The notes: generated from the sequence alone by a model not told the origin. A DNA stretch of 64,000 nucleotides from an uncultured Oscillibacter sp. (GCA_910578935.1 CAJTSM010000006.1:1-64000), one strand, 5' to 3'. Shown: positions 48,441-57,000, numbered from the stretch's first letter. Program-made: numbers and translations.

Positions 48441-48929
48441 AGTGGAAGCGCAGTCAGAAGGCCCTTCCAGCAGCATCTTCAGGCCGTGGTCCAGGGCGGG
48501 CAGGACCGCCTCCAGGTTCTCCTGGGCGGCCTTGGGGCTTCCGGGGAGGTTGACAATAAGGCTCCCGCCCCGGATGCCCGCCATGGCCCGGGAGAGCATG
48601 GCCCGGGGAGTGACGGCAAGGGAGGCGGCCCGCATGGCCTCTGGAATGCCGGGAACCATGCGTTCGCAGACAGCGGCGGTGGCCTCCGGAGTCACATCCC
48701 GGGGAGAAAATCCCGTGCCCCCGGTGGTTACCACCAGGGCGGCGCGAGTCTCACCGGAAAGGCGGACCAGGGCCGCTTGGATATCCTCTCGCTCATCGGC
48801 AACCACAGCGGTTTCGACTACCTGATAGCCCGCGCCTTTCAGAAGGGAAACCACCATAGGGCCCGCCTCATCGGGGCGCTGGCCCCGGAAGCACCGGTCG
48901 CTGACGGTGAGGACGGCGGCTGTGTACAT
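48432..48929 (-). CDS. mogA: Molybdenum cofactor biosynthesis protein MogA/MoaB type
   Basis: 165-residue molybdopterin adenylyltransferase-like protein. AAVLTVSDRCFRGQRPDEAG at the N-terminus, VVTTGGTGFSPRDVTPEAT for the molybdopterin-binding loop, and GSLIVNLPGSPKAAQENLEA are all family-typical. Activates molybdopterin by adenylation before molybdenum insertion. The last few residues and the stop lie within repeat A. Last gene of the minus-strand molybdenum cluster. Confidence 0.93.
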   Translation of the reverse strand: MYTAAVLTVSDRCFRGQRPDEAGPMVVSLLKGAGYQVVETAVVADEREDIQAALVRLSGETRAALVVTTGGTGFSPRDVTPEATAAVCERMVPGIPEAMRAASLAVTPRAMLSRAMAGIRGGSLIVNLPGSPKAAQENLEAVLPALDHGLKMLLEGPSDCASTFP

Positions 48930-48941
48930 AAAAATCTCCTC

Positions 48942-50000
48942 CTATTTTAACAGCATCAGGTCCTCCGGCCGGACCGCCGCCAGGAGATGTTTTCGGTCCG
49001 GAAGAATCGCCCAGTCCTCTTTCGGGAGCTCCATCCAGAGGGGCGGAGCCCCGGGGGCCGCGCTCTCAGGACAAAGGGCGGCGTGTATGACAAAGACGTC
49101 TTCCACGGCCCGCAGTACCCGGCAGGGAAAGGCGTTAGGCTCCCCGGGCTCCGCCGGATGGACGTGCGCGGCCCGAATGCCCAAGGATGTGAGATCCTTG
49201 GACCAGGGGACGGCGGTTTGAAGTACCAGCCCCCAGTCCGGAACTTCCACCAGGTCTGGGGCCGGTCCCGGGCGGACGGAAATATCATTTTCACAGCCGG
49301 ACAGCCGGGCGGCGGCGGCGGTACCGGGGTTTGCCATCAGTTCCGCCATGGACGCTGCCGGGGCGGACTTCCCATCCTCCAGCACGCAGACCCGGGAACA
49401 GTTCCGATAAGCCTCCCCCCGGTCGTGGCTGACCCAGACCACCGGGCCGGGGAAGCGGTCCAGGAGCTCCCGAAGCTCCTGCTCCAGCTGCCATTTCAAA
49501 AAACTGTCCAGGGCGGAAAAGGGCTCGTCCAGCAGCAGCGCCCGGGGTTCCGCCGCCAGGATGCGGGCCAGGGCCGTCCGTTGCTGCTGGCCGCCGGAGA
49601 GCTGCCGGGGATAGAGGGCCGCCTGGTTTTTCAGGTGGAGGAGGGCCAGCAGCTCTGCTGTCCGGACCCGCCGCCGGGGCTTTTCCAACCGGCCCAGGCA
49701 GACAGCGATGTTTTGCTCTACCGTCATGTGGGGGAACAGGGCGTAGTTCTGGAAAAGGAAACCCACCCGGCGCCTCTGGGGCGGGAGATGGATTCCCGCT
49801 GCGCTGTCAAAGAGAACTTGGCCATCCAGTTCAATCCGGCCCCGGTCCGGCCGGTCGACGCCGGCGACGCATTTTAAGGTTGCGCTCTTTCCGCAGCCGG
49901 AGGCCCCCAGCAGGGCCAGGGCCTCACCGGCCTCCGCTTTGAGGTCCACGTCCAAACGGAAGTCCCCATAGCGCTTTTGGATTTGAACCGTCAGGGCCAT
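48942..50000 (-). CDS. modC: Molybdate ABC transporter ATP-binding protein ModC
   Basis: 352-residue ATPase. Walker A is LLGASGCGKSATLK, signature RQLSGGQQQRTALARIL, Walker B ALLLDEPFSALD and H-loop VVWVSHDRG. A C-terminal TOBE-like region (from about residue 275) ends in AAVRPEDLML, as in ModC/CysA-type ATPases where it can bind oxyanion or regulate transport. Overlaps modB by 10 bp. Confidence 0.93.
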   Translation of the reverse strand: MALTVQIQKRYGDFRLDVDLKAEAGEALALLGASGCGKSATLKCVAGVDRPDRGRIELDGQVLFDSAAGIHLPPQRRRVGFLFQNYALFPHMTVEQNIAVCLGRLEKPRRRVRTAELLALLHLKNQAALYPRQLSGGQQQRTALARILAAEPRALLLDEPFSALDSFLKWQLEQELRELLDRFPGPVVWVSHDRGEAYRNCSRVCVLEDGKSAPAASMAELMANPGTAAAARLSGCENDISVRPGPAPDLVEVPDWGLVLQTAVPWSKDLTSLGIRAAHVHPAEPGEPNAFPCRVLRAVEDVFVIHAALCPESAAPGAPPLWMELPKEDWAILPDRKHLLAAVRPEDLMLLK

Positions 50001-50659
50001 GAGCGCCCCTCCTTCCGCTCCAGCAGATTTACCGTCAGCAGCACGGCGGCGGAAATCCCCAGGTTCACCAGTACCCAGCGGAGGACCAGGCCGTCCTGTC
50101 CGGTTCGCCAGAGCTGGTAGACGGTGGTGGAGACGGTGGCGGTGCGGCCGGGGGTGTAGCCCGCCAGCATGGACGTAGCCCCGTATTCCCCCAGAGCCCG
50201 GGCGAAAGCCAGCACCGTCCCCGCCAGAATTCCCTGGCGGCAGGCCGGCATTTGAATCCGCCAGAAAATGTAAGAGTTGCTGAGCCCCAGAGTCCGGCCC
50301 GCCTGGGCCAGAGTCTGGTCGAAGGACTCGAAAGCCCCCCGGGTGGTGCGGTACATCAGGGGAAAGCTCACCGCCACGGCGGCGAAGACGCCGGATTGCC
50401 AGGTCATAGTCAGCCGGAGGCCGAAGGTTTCCAGGAACCAGCTCCCCAGAGGCCTCCGGGGTCCCAGAACCAGCAGCAGCAGCCAGCCCACCACCGTGGG
50501 GGGCAGTACCAGGGGCAGAGTCAGTATCACGTCCAGAACGCCCTTCACCAGCCGGGGGGCCCTGGCGATGACCTGGGCGGCGAAGATGCCCAGGAAGAAG
50601 ACCAGCGCTGTGGACACGGCGGCAATGCGGATGGAGTTGTAAAGGGGAAACCAGTCCAT
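49991..50659 (-). CDS. modB: Molybdate ABC transporter permease ModB
   Basis: 222-residue permease with about five to six membrane helices. LTLPLVLPPTVVGWLLLLVL and the coupling (EAA) segment LAQAGRTLGLSNSYIFWRI followed by FARALGEYGATSMLAG are characteristic of ModB/CysT. It works with ModA and ModC for molybdate or tungstate uptake. Confidence 0.94.
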   Translation of the reverse strand: MDWFPLYNSIRIAAVSTALVFFLGIFAAQVIARAPRLVKGVLDVILTLPLVLPPTVVGWLLLLVLGPRRPLGSWFLETFGLRLTMTWQSGVFAAVAVSFPLMYRTTRGAFESFDQTLAQAGRTLGLSNSYIFWRIQMPACRQGILAGTVLAFARALGEYGATSMLAGYTPGRTATVSTTVYQLWRTGQDGLVLRWVLVNLGISAAVLLTVNLLERKEGRSWP

Positions 50660-50681
50660 AAGGGGGGCCCTCCCGTTTCGT

Positions 50682-51524
50682 TTATCCCAGGGGCGTGAAG
50701 CCCACGGACTCCAGCACAGCCCCGGCCTCGGGGGTGCGGAGGTAGTCCAAAAACGCCTGGGCCTCCTCCAGATGCGCGCTGTTTTTCAAGGCGGCGGCGG
50801 GGTAGATGACCTGCCCGCACATATCCGCTGTGGCGGTGTCCACCACCTCCAGCCCGGCGGAGAAGGCGTCCGTCGAGTAGATGATGCCGCAGTCCACGGT
50901 TCCCTGATCCACCTGGGTGGTGACCTCTTTGACGTTGGAGCCATAGGTCAAAACGCCGGCGGCGTTCAAGACGCTTTCGTCCAGCCCGTAATAGGAGAAA
51001 ATTTTCTGGGTGTACTGCCCAACGGGGACGTCCTCGTTTCCTATGGCCAGGAGGATACTTCCGGTTTCCAGGGCGTCTTTCAGCTCGTCAAAGCTGTAAA
51101 TATCCGCCGGATTTCCCTCCGGAACCGCCAGGGCAACCTTATTCTCCAGCAAGTTTACCCGGGTGTCCGGCAGGACGAAGTCCAAGCTTTCTTCCCCGGA
51201 CTCTTTTGGGGCGTCCATGTTGACGGCAGGGGCAAAGGCGGCATCCAGTTCGTTCATCTGCTTCTGACCGGCAGAGATGAAGAGGTCGCACTCCGCCCCC
51301 GCCTCAATCTGAGCCTTGAGGGTGCCGGAGGAGTCGAAGTTGAAGAACAGCGTCACATTGGGATGGTCCTTTTTATAATTCTCTCCGATCTCCGTCAGCG
51401 TCTCCTGGAGGGAGGCGGCGGCAAAGACCGTCAGCTCCACTCCCTTGTCCGCAAGAGGGCCGTCCGCCTCGGAGGCGCAGGCAGTGAGGAGTAAAATCAA
51501 AAGGAGAGGGAGCAGACGTTTCAT
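50682..51524 (-). CDS. modA: Molybdate-binding lipoprotein ModA
   Basis: 280-residue exported protein. Signal peptide MKRLLPLLLILLLTAC with lipobox LTAC, then a ModA domain (LTVFAAASLQETLTEIGENY; FFNFDSSGTLKAQIEAGAEC; DCGIIYSTDAFSAG; VIYPAAALKNSAHLEEAQAF). ATG 51524 is chosen because GGAGG lies 6 bp upstream and the signal peptide begins there. Specificity between molybdate and tungstate cannot be decided. Confidence 0.94.
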   Translation of the reverse strand: MKRLLPLLLILLLTACASEADGPLADKGVELTVFAAASLQETLTEIGENYKKDHPNVTLFFNFDSSGTLKAQIEAGAECDLFISAGQKQMNELDAAFAPAVNMDAPKESGEESLDFVLPDTRVNLLENKVALAVPEGNPADIYSFDELKDALETGSILLAIGNEDVPVGQYTQKIFSYYGLDESVLNAAGVLTYGSNVKEVTTQVDQGTVDCGIIYSTDAFSAGLEVVDTATADMCGQVIYPAAALKNSAHLEEAQAFLDYLRTPEAGAVLESVGFTPLG

Positions 51525-51565
51525 GAGAGCCTCCATTTCATATGTACTTTATAAAAGATAATGTT

Positions 51566-52585
51566 TTATTTTCCGAATCCACAGTTGGGGTAGGTGCAGA
51601 CTCCGCAGCTCAGGCACAGCCCGCCCTCGCCCATCCGGGTAATGTCCGCCCTGGACACGGGAACCCCGGCGGCAAGCTTGGGGAGAACCAGGTCAAAGAT
51701 GGTCCGTTTCGCGTACATAACGCAGCCGGGGAGGCCCAGGACCGGAGTTCCATCCTCAAAATATCCCAGCAGAAACATGGCTCCCGGCAGCACCGGCGCG
51801 CCGTAGGAGACAATCCTTGCCCCGGTGCGCCGGATGGCCCCAGGGGTGTTGTCGTCTGGGTCCACGCTCATGCCGCCGGTGCAGAGGATCAGGTCCGGCC
51901 CCTGGGCCTTGACCTCCAGGATGGCGGTTTTCACAGCCTCGATCTCGTCCCCCGGCGTCCGGCGCTCTATGGTTTCGATGCCGAACTCCGCCAGCTTTCC
52001 CTCCACCACCGGGGTAAAGGAATCCTGAATCAGCCCCTTGGCCACCTCGCTGCCGGTGGCGATGACAGCGGCGGTTTTCAGCTTCCAGGGCAGCAGCTCC
52101 AGCAGGGGCCGTTCCCCGGCGGCCTCCTCCGCCCGGCGGAGTTTTTCCTCTTCCATCACCAGAGGGATGACCCGGGTCCCCGCCAGTTTGTCCCCCTTCC
52201 GGACCGCCGTGCCGCCGTGGCGGGTGGCAATCATGATGTCCTCCAGAGTGTTGACGGCGTTCAGCCTGGCGCTGTCCACCAGGAACAGTCCGTCCCTGGC
52301 GGCGGTGAGCTCGATCTTGCCTTCCTTCACTGGGCTGGATTCCATATATTGGTTTTGACAGAGGGCGCGGAGGCGCTCCGCCGCGTCGTTTTCGTGGACC
52401 ATCCCGGGGACCATCTCCCAGACATAGAGGTGCTCCTTGCCCATGGAGAGCAGCTCGGGGATGTCCTCTTCCCGGACCACGTGGCCCTTGCGGAAGCGGG
52501 CGTCCTTGTACTTCCCTGGAATAATCTGGGTCATATCGTGGCAGAGAACGTGGCCCACAGCCTCCCGCGTCGGTATCAGCTTCAT
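51566..52585 (-). CDS. MoeA/MogA-like molybdopterin-binding protein with Cys-rich tail
   Basis: 339-residue protein. The N-terminal part resembles MoeA-like regulators (GKYKDARFRKGHVVREEDIP), and residues about 170-300 form a MoCF-binding domain (VIATGSEVAKGLIQDSFTPV; DLILCTGGMSVDPDDNTPGA; LGLPGCVMYAKRTIFDLVLP). It ends in CLSCGVCTYPNC, a CxxCxxCx4C cluster that could hold an Fe-S centre or metal. Probably handles molybdopterin, for example molybdenum insertion or an enzyme-specific maturation step. ATG 52585 follows AAGGGG. Confidence 0.85.
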   Translation of the reverse strand: MKLIPTREAVGHVLCHDMTQIIPGKYKDARFRKGHVVREEDIPELLSMGKEHLYVWEMVPGMVHENDAAERLRALCQNQYMESSPVKEGKIELTAARDGLFLVDSARLNAVNTLEDIMIATRHGGTAVRKGDKLAGTRVIPLVMEEEKLRRAEEAAGERPLLELLPWKLKTAAVIATGSEVAKGLIQDSFTPVVEGKLAEFGIETIERRTPGDEIEAVKTAILEVKAQGPDLILCTGGMSVDPDDNTPGAIRRTGARIVSYGAPVLPGAMFLLGYFEDGTPVLGLPGCVMYAKRTIFDLVLPKLAAGVPVSRADITRMGEGGLCLSCGVCTYPNCGFGK

Positions 52586-52597
52586 CGCGCACACCCC

Positions 52598-53038
52598 TTA
52601 TATAGAATCTTTTATAATTTCGATTTCATCGCCCTTGCGGACAGTCCCTTCCCGCACCACCACGGCGAAGACGCCCTCCGTGGGCATGACGCATTTCCCA
52701 GTGCGCCTCTTGATTTCGCAGTCATTGTGGCACTCCTTGCCGATTTGAGTGACCTCCACCACCGTTTCTCCCAGCCGGAGCCGGGTTCCGATAGGAAGGG
52801 ACTTTAATTCCAGTCCCCGGGTGTTGATGTTCTCGGCGAAGGCCCCGGGCTCCAAATCGGGCAGGAGGGCGCGCATCTTGTCTACGCTCTCCTCCGCCAG
52901 GAGGGAAATCTGCCGGTGCCAGTCACCGGCGTGGGCGTCCCCTACGATGCCGTGGCGGAGCTGCAATTGAATTTCCGGAACCTCCCGTTTGACGGTGCCT
53001 TTCTTCTCGCTGATGTTTACGGATACCACTTCCGCCAC
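52598..53038 (-). CDS. MOSC-domain protein
   Basis: 146-residue single MOSC domain (VAEVVSVNISEKKGTVKREV; LRHGIVGDAHAGDWHRQISL; FAENINTRGLELKSLPIGTR; QIGKECHNDCEIKRRTGKCV). The Cys in GKECHNDC is the conserved MOSC cysteine that in relatives carries sulfur to molybdenum cofactor. GTG 53038 is taken as the start because GGGAG lies 8 bases upstream and the moaC stop is only 2 bp before it. Probably a sulfur-carrier or maturation partner in this cluster. Confidence 0.88.
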   Translation of the reverse strand: MAEVVSVNISEKKGTVKREVPEIQLQLRHGIVGDAHAGDWHRQISLLAEESVDKMRALLPDLEPGAFAENINTRGLELKSLPIGTRLRLGETVVEVTQIGKECHNDCEIKRRTGKCVMPTEGVFAVVVREGTVRKGDEIEIIKDSI

Positions 53039-53040
53039 GC

Positions 53041-53511
53041 TTACCACTCCCTTACATAGTCTCCGGTTTTGCCCCCGCTCTTCCGGCAGAGGCGGAGATC
53101 GGCAATCTCCATGTCCCGCTGGACGGCTTTGCACATGTCATAGATTGTCAGCGCCGCGGCGGAGACTGCCGTCAGGGCCTCCATCTCCACTCCGGTTTCC
53201 CCCTTGCACTTCACTTTGGAGCGGATATGGACAGCCTCTTCCTCCAGAGTGAAAAAGAGGTCCACCGCGGTCAGCCGCAAGGGGTGGCACATGGGAATCA
53301 GCTCATGGGTCCGCTTGGCGGCTAGAATTCCCGCCACTTGGGCCACTGCCAGGACATCTCCTTTGGGGGCGCCGCCGGTGCGGATAAGCTCTACGGTTTC
53401 CCGGTCCATGCGGACCCGGCCCTCTGCCTCAGCCTGCCGGAACGTGATGTCCTTCTTCGTCACGTCCACCATGCGGGCCCGGCCCTGCTCGTTGATATGG
53501 GTCAATTCCAT
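53041..53511 (-). CDS. moaC: Cyclic pyranopterin monophosphate synthase MoaC
   Basis: 156-residue enzyme that, with MoaA, converts GTP to cyclic pyranopterin monophosphate. LTHINEQGRARMVDVTKKDI at the N-terminus, KRTHELIPMCHPLRLT, and GVEMEALTAVSAAALTIYDM with the catalytic Lys/Asp region (MCKAVQRDMEI) are diagnostic. ATG 53511 lies 4 bp downstream of the moaA stop. Confidence 0.96.
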   Translation of the reverse strand: MELTHINEQGRARMVDVTKKDITFRQAEAEGRVRMDRETVELIRTGGAPKGDVLAVAQVAGILAAKRTHELIPMCHPLRLTAVDLFFTLEEEAVHIRSKVKCKGETGVEMEALTAVSAAALTIYDMCKAVQRDMEIADLRLCRKSGGKTGDYVREW

Positions 53512-53515
53512 TCCT

Positions 53516-54454
53516 TCAGCCTCCGATCTGGTGCATATTCCGGCCTGCCTCGCTGCGGCCTGTCTCATCCATGTGGTGCCGCTCCGGCTTGGCGGTGATT
53601 CCCGTTTGAATGGCCCGGCGGAGCGCCTCTCCATGAAGGCCCCGGAGGGGGATTTCCTGGTCCGAGTGGAGGCAGGGCTTCAGCTTTCCGTCCGCCGTCA
53701 CTCGAATCCGGTCGCAGCTTCCGCAGAAGCGGTGACTCATAGGCTCGATCAGCCCCACCAGTCCCTGCCCGCCGGGAGAGCGGTATCGCCGGGCCACGCC
53801 GGAGCCCTCCACCGGGCGGAGGGCTGGGCAGGCGTTTAGTACCGTCTGGGCGGGGAGAAACTGAGCGGTCCGCCCCTGGCCGATGGGCATGAGCTCAATG
53901 AAGCGGACCTCCAGGGGATACCGCCGGGCCAGGTCCACGAAGCCGGGGATCTCGTCGTCATTGAAGCCCTTCATCAGCACCACGTTCAGCTTCATCCCGG
54001 CGAAGCCCGCCTCCGCCGCGGCCTCCAGGCCCCGGAAGACGTCCTCCAGGCGGCCCACCCGGGTTATATAGGCGAAGCGGTCCGGGCGGAGGGTGTCCAG
54101 GCTGACGTTAAGCCGGTTTACCCCGGCCTCTCTGAGGGGCCCTGCCAGCTGGGAGAGGGCCACGCCGTTGGTGGTGAGGCACAGCTCCTCCACACCTGGA
54201 ATGGCCGCGATCCCCCGGCAAATATCCAGGATGCCCCGGCGGACCAGAGGCTCTCCCCCGGTGAGGCGGACCTTGCGGACTCCGCAGTCCACGGCGGCCT
54301 GGGCGATCTCCACCAGCTCTTCCACGGAGGAGATGTCCCTGTGGTCCCGCTTGGGGACTCCCTCGGCGGGCACGCAGTAACGGCAGCGGAGGGAACAGAG
54401 GTCCGTGACAGAGAGACGCAGATAGGTGATGCTCCTGGCATAGCGGTCCCGCAA
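53516..54454 (-). CDS. moaA: GTP 3',8-cyclase MoaA
   Basis: 312-residue radical-SAM enzyme, first step of molybdenum cofactor synthesis. The N-terminal [4Fe-4S] motif is DLCSLRCRYCVP, with VRLTGGEPLVRRG and RLNVSLDTLRPD; the C-terminal cluster is FCGSCDRIRVTADGKLKPCL, and the protein ends in the required Gly-Gly. The start is TTG 54454 after GGGAGGGAG. First gene of the minus-strand operon moaA-moaC-MOSC-MoeA-like-modABC-mogA. Confidence 0.95.
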   Translation of the reverse strand: MRDRYARSITYLRLSVTDLCSLRCRYCVPAEGVPKRDHRDISSVEELVEIAQAAVDCGVRKVRLTGGEPLVRRGILDICRGIAAIPGVEELCLTTNGVALSQLAGPLREAGVNRLNVSLDTLRPDRFAYITRVGRLEDVFRGLEAAAEAGFAGMKLNVVLMKGFNDDEIPGFVDLARRYPLEVRFIELMPIGQGRTAQFLPAQTVLNACPALRPVEGSGVARRYRSPGGQGLVGLIEPMSHRFCGSCDRIRVTADGKLKPCLHSDQEIPLRGLHGEALRRAIQTGITAKPERHHMDETGRSEAGRNMHQIGG

Positions 54455-54490
54455 GGCGGCTCCCTCCCTTCCCGATGGTGTAATAAAATG

Positions 54491-54547
54491 ATTATAGAGG
54501 GGGTTCTGAAAAAAAGATGTTGTTATAACAACTTTTTGTGCTATAAT
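54491..54547. promoter_or_regulatory. Shared control region with perfect 14-bp palindrome
   Basis: GTTGTTATAACAAC (54519-54532) lies between moaA and the divergent Crp/Fnr-type gene. On the minus strand TATAAT (54491-54496) puts the likely start site at about 54484, so the palindrome is centred near -41.5, the class II activator position, and no good -35 is present. On the plus strand the palindrome overlaps the -35 (TTGTTA, 16 bp, TATAAT 54542-54547). Confidence 0.7.
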
Positions 54548-54585
54548 TTTTCCAGAGTGTATTTGGAGAGAGGAGAAAGACGCCT

Positions 54586-55281
54586 ATGGATGCGCCGTTG
54601 TCCGTGCTGAACCAATGCCGCCTGTTTCGAAACCTGCCTCCGGAGGCGCTGAAGGGGAAAATCCTGCCGGAGGGGAAGCTGCGGGAGTTTGAGAGACAAA
54701 CCATTCTCATCGCGCCGGGGGACCGGGTGGATTGGTTTGCCGTGGTTCTTCGGGGAAAAGCCCAGATTTCCCAGATTTTTTCCGACGGGAGCAGCAGCCT
54801 GATGGATGTCCTGGGCCCCGGCTATGTTTTGGGAACAGACCTGATCTGCACCCGCAGCCGCCGCTCGCCCTATTACGCGGCTGCCGCCGGGCGGCTTCAA
54901 GTTCTCCTGCTTCCGGGAGCGCTGGTGCTGGAGCCGGGGGTTCTGCCGGGAGAAATAAGAGAGGTCCTTTGGAGAAATTTGCTGACCATCCTCTCCGACA
55001 GCGTCCTCCGCAAACACTACCGGCTGGCCATCTTGGCCCGGCGGGGCCTGCGGGACCGGGTGCTGGTCTACCTTACCATGCAGGCGGAGCGGCGGGGGAC
55101 CCATACCTTCCGCATCCCCTTCTCCCGGGAAGAGCTGGCGGCCTTTCTCTGCGTGAACCGCAGCGCCCTGTCCCACGAGTTGAGCCGGATGGAGTCAGAG
55201 GGGCTGATCCGCTTTCGGAAGAACGAGTTTACGCTCCTCTCCGCCGGAAAGGGCCGAAGCACCTGGAGCGGAGAAGAATGA
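54586..55281 (+). CDS. Crp/Fnr-family transcriptional regulator
   Basis: 231-residue regulator with an N-terminal cyclic-nucleotide-binding-like beta-barrel (CRLFRNLPPEALKGK; VVLRGKAQISQIFSDGSSSL) and a C-terminal winged helix (IPFSREELAAFLCVNRSALS, HELSRMESEGLIRFRKNEF). There is no Fnr-type N-terminal Cys cluster, so the signal is unknown. Divergent from the molybdenum-cofactor operon and sharing a palindromic site with it, so it is probably that operon's activator and its own regulator. Confidence 0.9.
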   Translation: MDAPLSVLNQCRLFRNLPPEALKGKILPEGKLREFERQTILIAPGDRVDWFAVVLRGKAQISQIFSDGSSSLMDVLGPGYVLGTDLICTRSRRSPYYAAAAGRLQVLLLPGALVLEPGVLPGEIREVLWRNLLTILSDSVLRKHYRLAILARRGLRDRVLVYLTMQAERRGTHTFRIPFSREELAAFLCVNRSALSHELSRMESEGLIRFRKNEFTLLSAGKGRSTWSGEE

Positions 55282-55285
55282 AAAT

Positions 55286-55320
55286 CCTCCGCCAAGGCAG
55301 ACGCCCTGACGGAGGGTTTA
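55286..55320. terminator. Weak hairpin between convergent genes
   Basis: CCTCCG(CCAAGGCAGACGCCCTGA)CGGAGG followed by GTTTAACTTTT; lies between the Crp-like gene and the convergent amylase gene. Confidence 0.5.
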
Positions 55321-55335
55321 ACTTTTATAAAGTAT

Positions 55336-56649
55336 TTATACTTTTTCACATTTCCAGAAGGCCACACTGTAGGGGGGCAGCTCGCTGCCGCCGCCGAAGT
55401 CATGAAGCTTCCCGGTAATCAGGTCCACCGCCTGTCCGCAGCCCGCGTCGAAGTGGGCGGTATAGGGCGCATCCGAAGCGTTGACGGCAACCAACACCCG
55501 CTCGGAATCCGTCCGGCGCAGGAAAATGGTCTGGTGGTTGGTCAGAACGATGTCCTTGAAGTCTCCATAGCACAGGGCGTCGCTCTCCCTGTGGGCCCGG
55601 GCCATGGCGGCAATCTGGTCCGTCAGGGCCGTCCACTCCGGGGCGCCGAAAGCGGGGCGGAGGGCGTCGTCCCCCTGGGATTTTTCTCCCAGAGCTCCCC
55701 ATTCGCTTCCGTAGTAGAGACAGGGGATGCCGGGCATACCGAAGACCAGGCCGTAAATCAGGGGAAGGTGGGCCGGGTTTGCCAGGATACTGGCAGCCCG
55801 GGTAACATCGTGGTTGTCGGCGAAGCAGAGGAGATGCTTGCCCTTATAGAGAGTCCATTGCTCCGGGCCGAACTGGCGCTTGAGGCTGTGGACGATCTCG
55901 AAGAGGTTCATGGAGTTCAAGCTGGAGTATAGACCTTTATAGCACTCATAGTTGGTGCAGCTGTGGAGAAGGCCGTCCCCCACCCAGCGGTTGTAATCTC
56001 CGTGGAGCGTTTCCCCCACCAGGAAGAACTCTGGTTTCAGCGTCTCGGTAAAAGACCGGAGCCGGCGGAGAAAATCGGGTTCCAGGCAGTAGGCCACGTC
56101 CAGCCGGAGCCCGTCGATGCCAAAGGTGTCCACCCAGAACTTCACGCAGTCCAAAAGATGCTCCACGACGGCAGGGTTCCGGAGGTTCAGCTTCACCAGC
56201 TCAAAGTGACCTTCCCAGCCCTCATACCAGAAGCCGTCGCTGTAGTTGGAGTTGCCGTCGAAATTGACGTAGAACCAGTCCTTGTAGGGGGAATCCCATT
56301 GTTTCTCCTGCACGTCGCGAAAAGCCCAGAATCCCCTGCCCACGTGGTTGAACACGCCGTCCAGCACCACCTTGATGCCGTGGCTGTGGAGGGTTTCCAC
56401 GACTTTGGCAAAGTCCTCATTGGTTCCCAGACGGCAATCCACTTTCCGGTAATCCCGGGTGTCATAGCCGTGGCGGTCGCTTTCAAAGATCGGGGAGAGG
56501 TAGACCGCGTCGGCCCCCAGTTTTTGAATATGGGGAGCCCAATCCCCGATCTTGTCGATCCGGTGCGCGGCCGCACCGTCGTTTTCCTTGGGCGCTCCGC
56601 AGAAGCCCAGGGGATAGATTTGATAGAATACGCTTTTGTCAGCCCACAT
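55336..56649 (-). CDS. Alpha-amylase family glycoside hydrolase (GH13)
   Basis: 437-residue cytoplasmic GH13 enzyme without signal peptide. It starts directly with the catalytic barrel (VFYQIYPLGFCGAPKEN). The conserved regions are VVLDGVFNHVGRGF (I), GLRLDVAYCL with the nucleophile Asp (II), FFLVGETLHGDY with the acid/base Glu (III) and LLCFADNHDVTR with the transition-state Asp (IV). A short beta domain closes the protein. It likely cleaves maltodextrins or cyclodextrins taken into the cell. No N-terminal dimerisation domain is present. Confidence 0.92.
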   Translation of the reverse strand: MWADKSVFYQIYPLGFCGAPKENDGAAAHRIDKIGDWAPHIQKLGADAVYLSPIFESDRHGYDTRDYRKVDCRLGTNEDFAKVVETLHSHGIKVVLDGVFNHVGRGFWAFRDVQEKQWDSPYKDWFYVNFDGNSNYSDGFWYEGWEGHFELVKLNLRNPAVVEHLLDCVKFWVDTFGIDGLRLDVAYCLEPDFLRRLRSFTETLKPEFFLVGETLHGDYNRWVGDGLLHSCTNYECYKGLYSSLNSMNLFEIVHSLKRQFGPEQWTLYKGKHLLCFADNHDVTRAASILANPAHLPLIYGLVFGMPGIPCLYYGSEWGALGEKSQGDDALRPAFGAPEWTALTDQIAAMARAHRESDALCYGDFKDIVLTNHQTIFLRRTDSERVLVAVNASDAPYTAHFDAGCGQAVDLITGKLHDFGGGSELPPYSVAFWKCEKV

Positions 56650-56792
56650 AGTTCAGCCGTCCTTTCTTGGCGGGGGTGGATCGCTGTATTTTACGGTGAT
56701 GAACACAGAGATATCGTACAGGTTGATAGTATACCACAGATTTCCGGAAAGGTCGAGAAAAATTCAACGGGGGGATTTTGGGGCTCTCGCCC

Positions 56793-56821
56793 TTGACAGG
56801 GGCAGGGAATAGGCATAATAT
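56793..56821 (+). promoter_or_regulatory. Promoter of the M-box/mgtE transcript
   Basis: TTGACA (56793-56798), 17 bp, TAATAT (56816-56821). The aptamer begins about 20 bp downstream. Confidence 0.7.
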
Positions 56822-56839
56822 AGATATATAGGGAAAAAC

Positions 56840-57000
56840 TTCATAAGGTCCGGTAGGTAAGGCTGCCACAAGGATATGGGTCGCTGCCGCGAAGTGATGG
56901 AGACATCACCAGCTGGTTTGAACAGGCGATATCGAATGGGAAGGTATCATCTAACGCGATTTCACCGCCTTGTGAGGCTAAAGCTCAAACGGTAGGGGCG
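56840..57000 (+). ncRNA. M-box (ykoK) magnesium riboswitch
   Basis: Contains M-box landmarks in order: GGTAGGTAAGGCTGCCACA, GGATATGGGTCGCTGCCGC, GGAGACATCACCAGCTGG, TTGAACAG, a GAAGGTATCATC stem, and TGAGGCTAAAGCTCAAACGG. It precedes mgtE and is followed by a terminator hairpin, so high Mg2+ should stop transcription. Confidence 0.88.
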
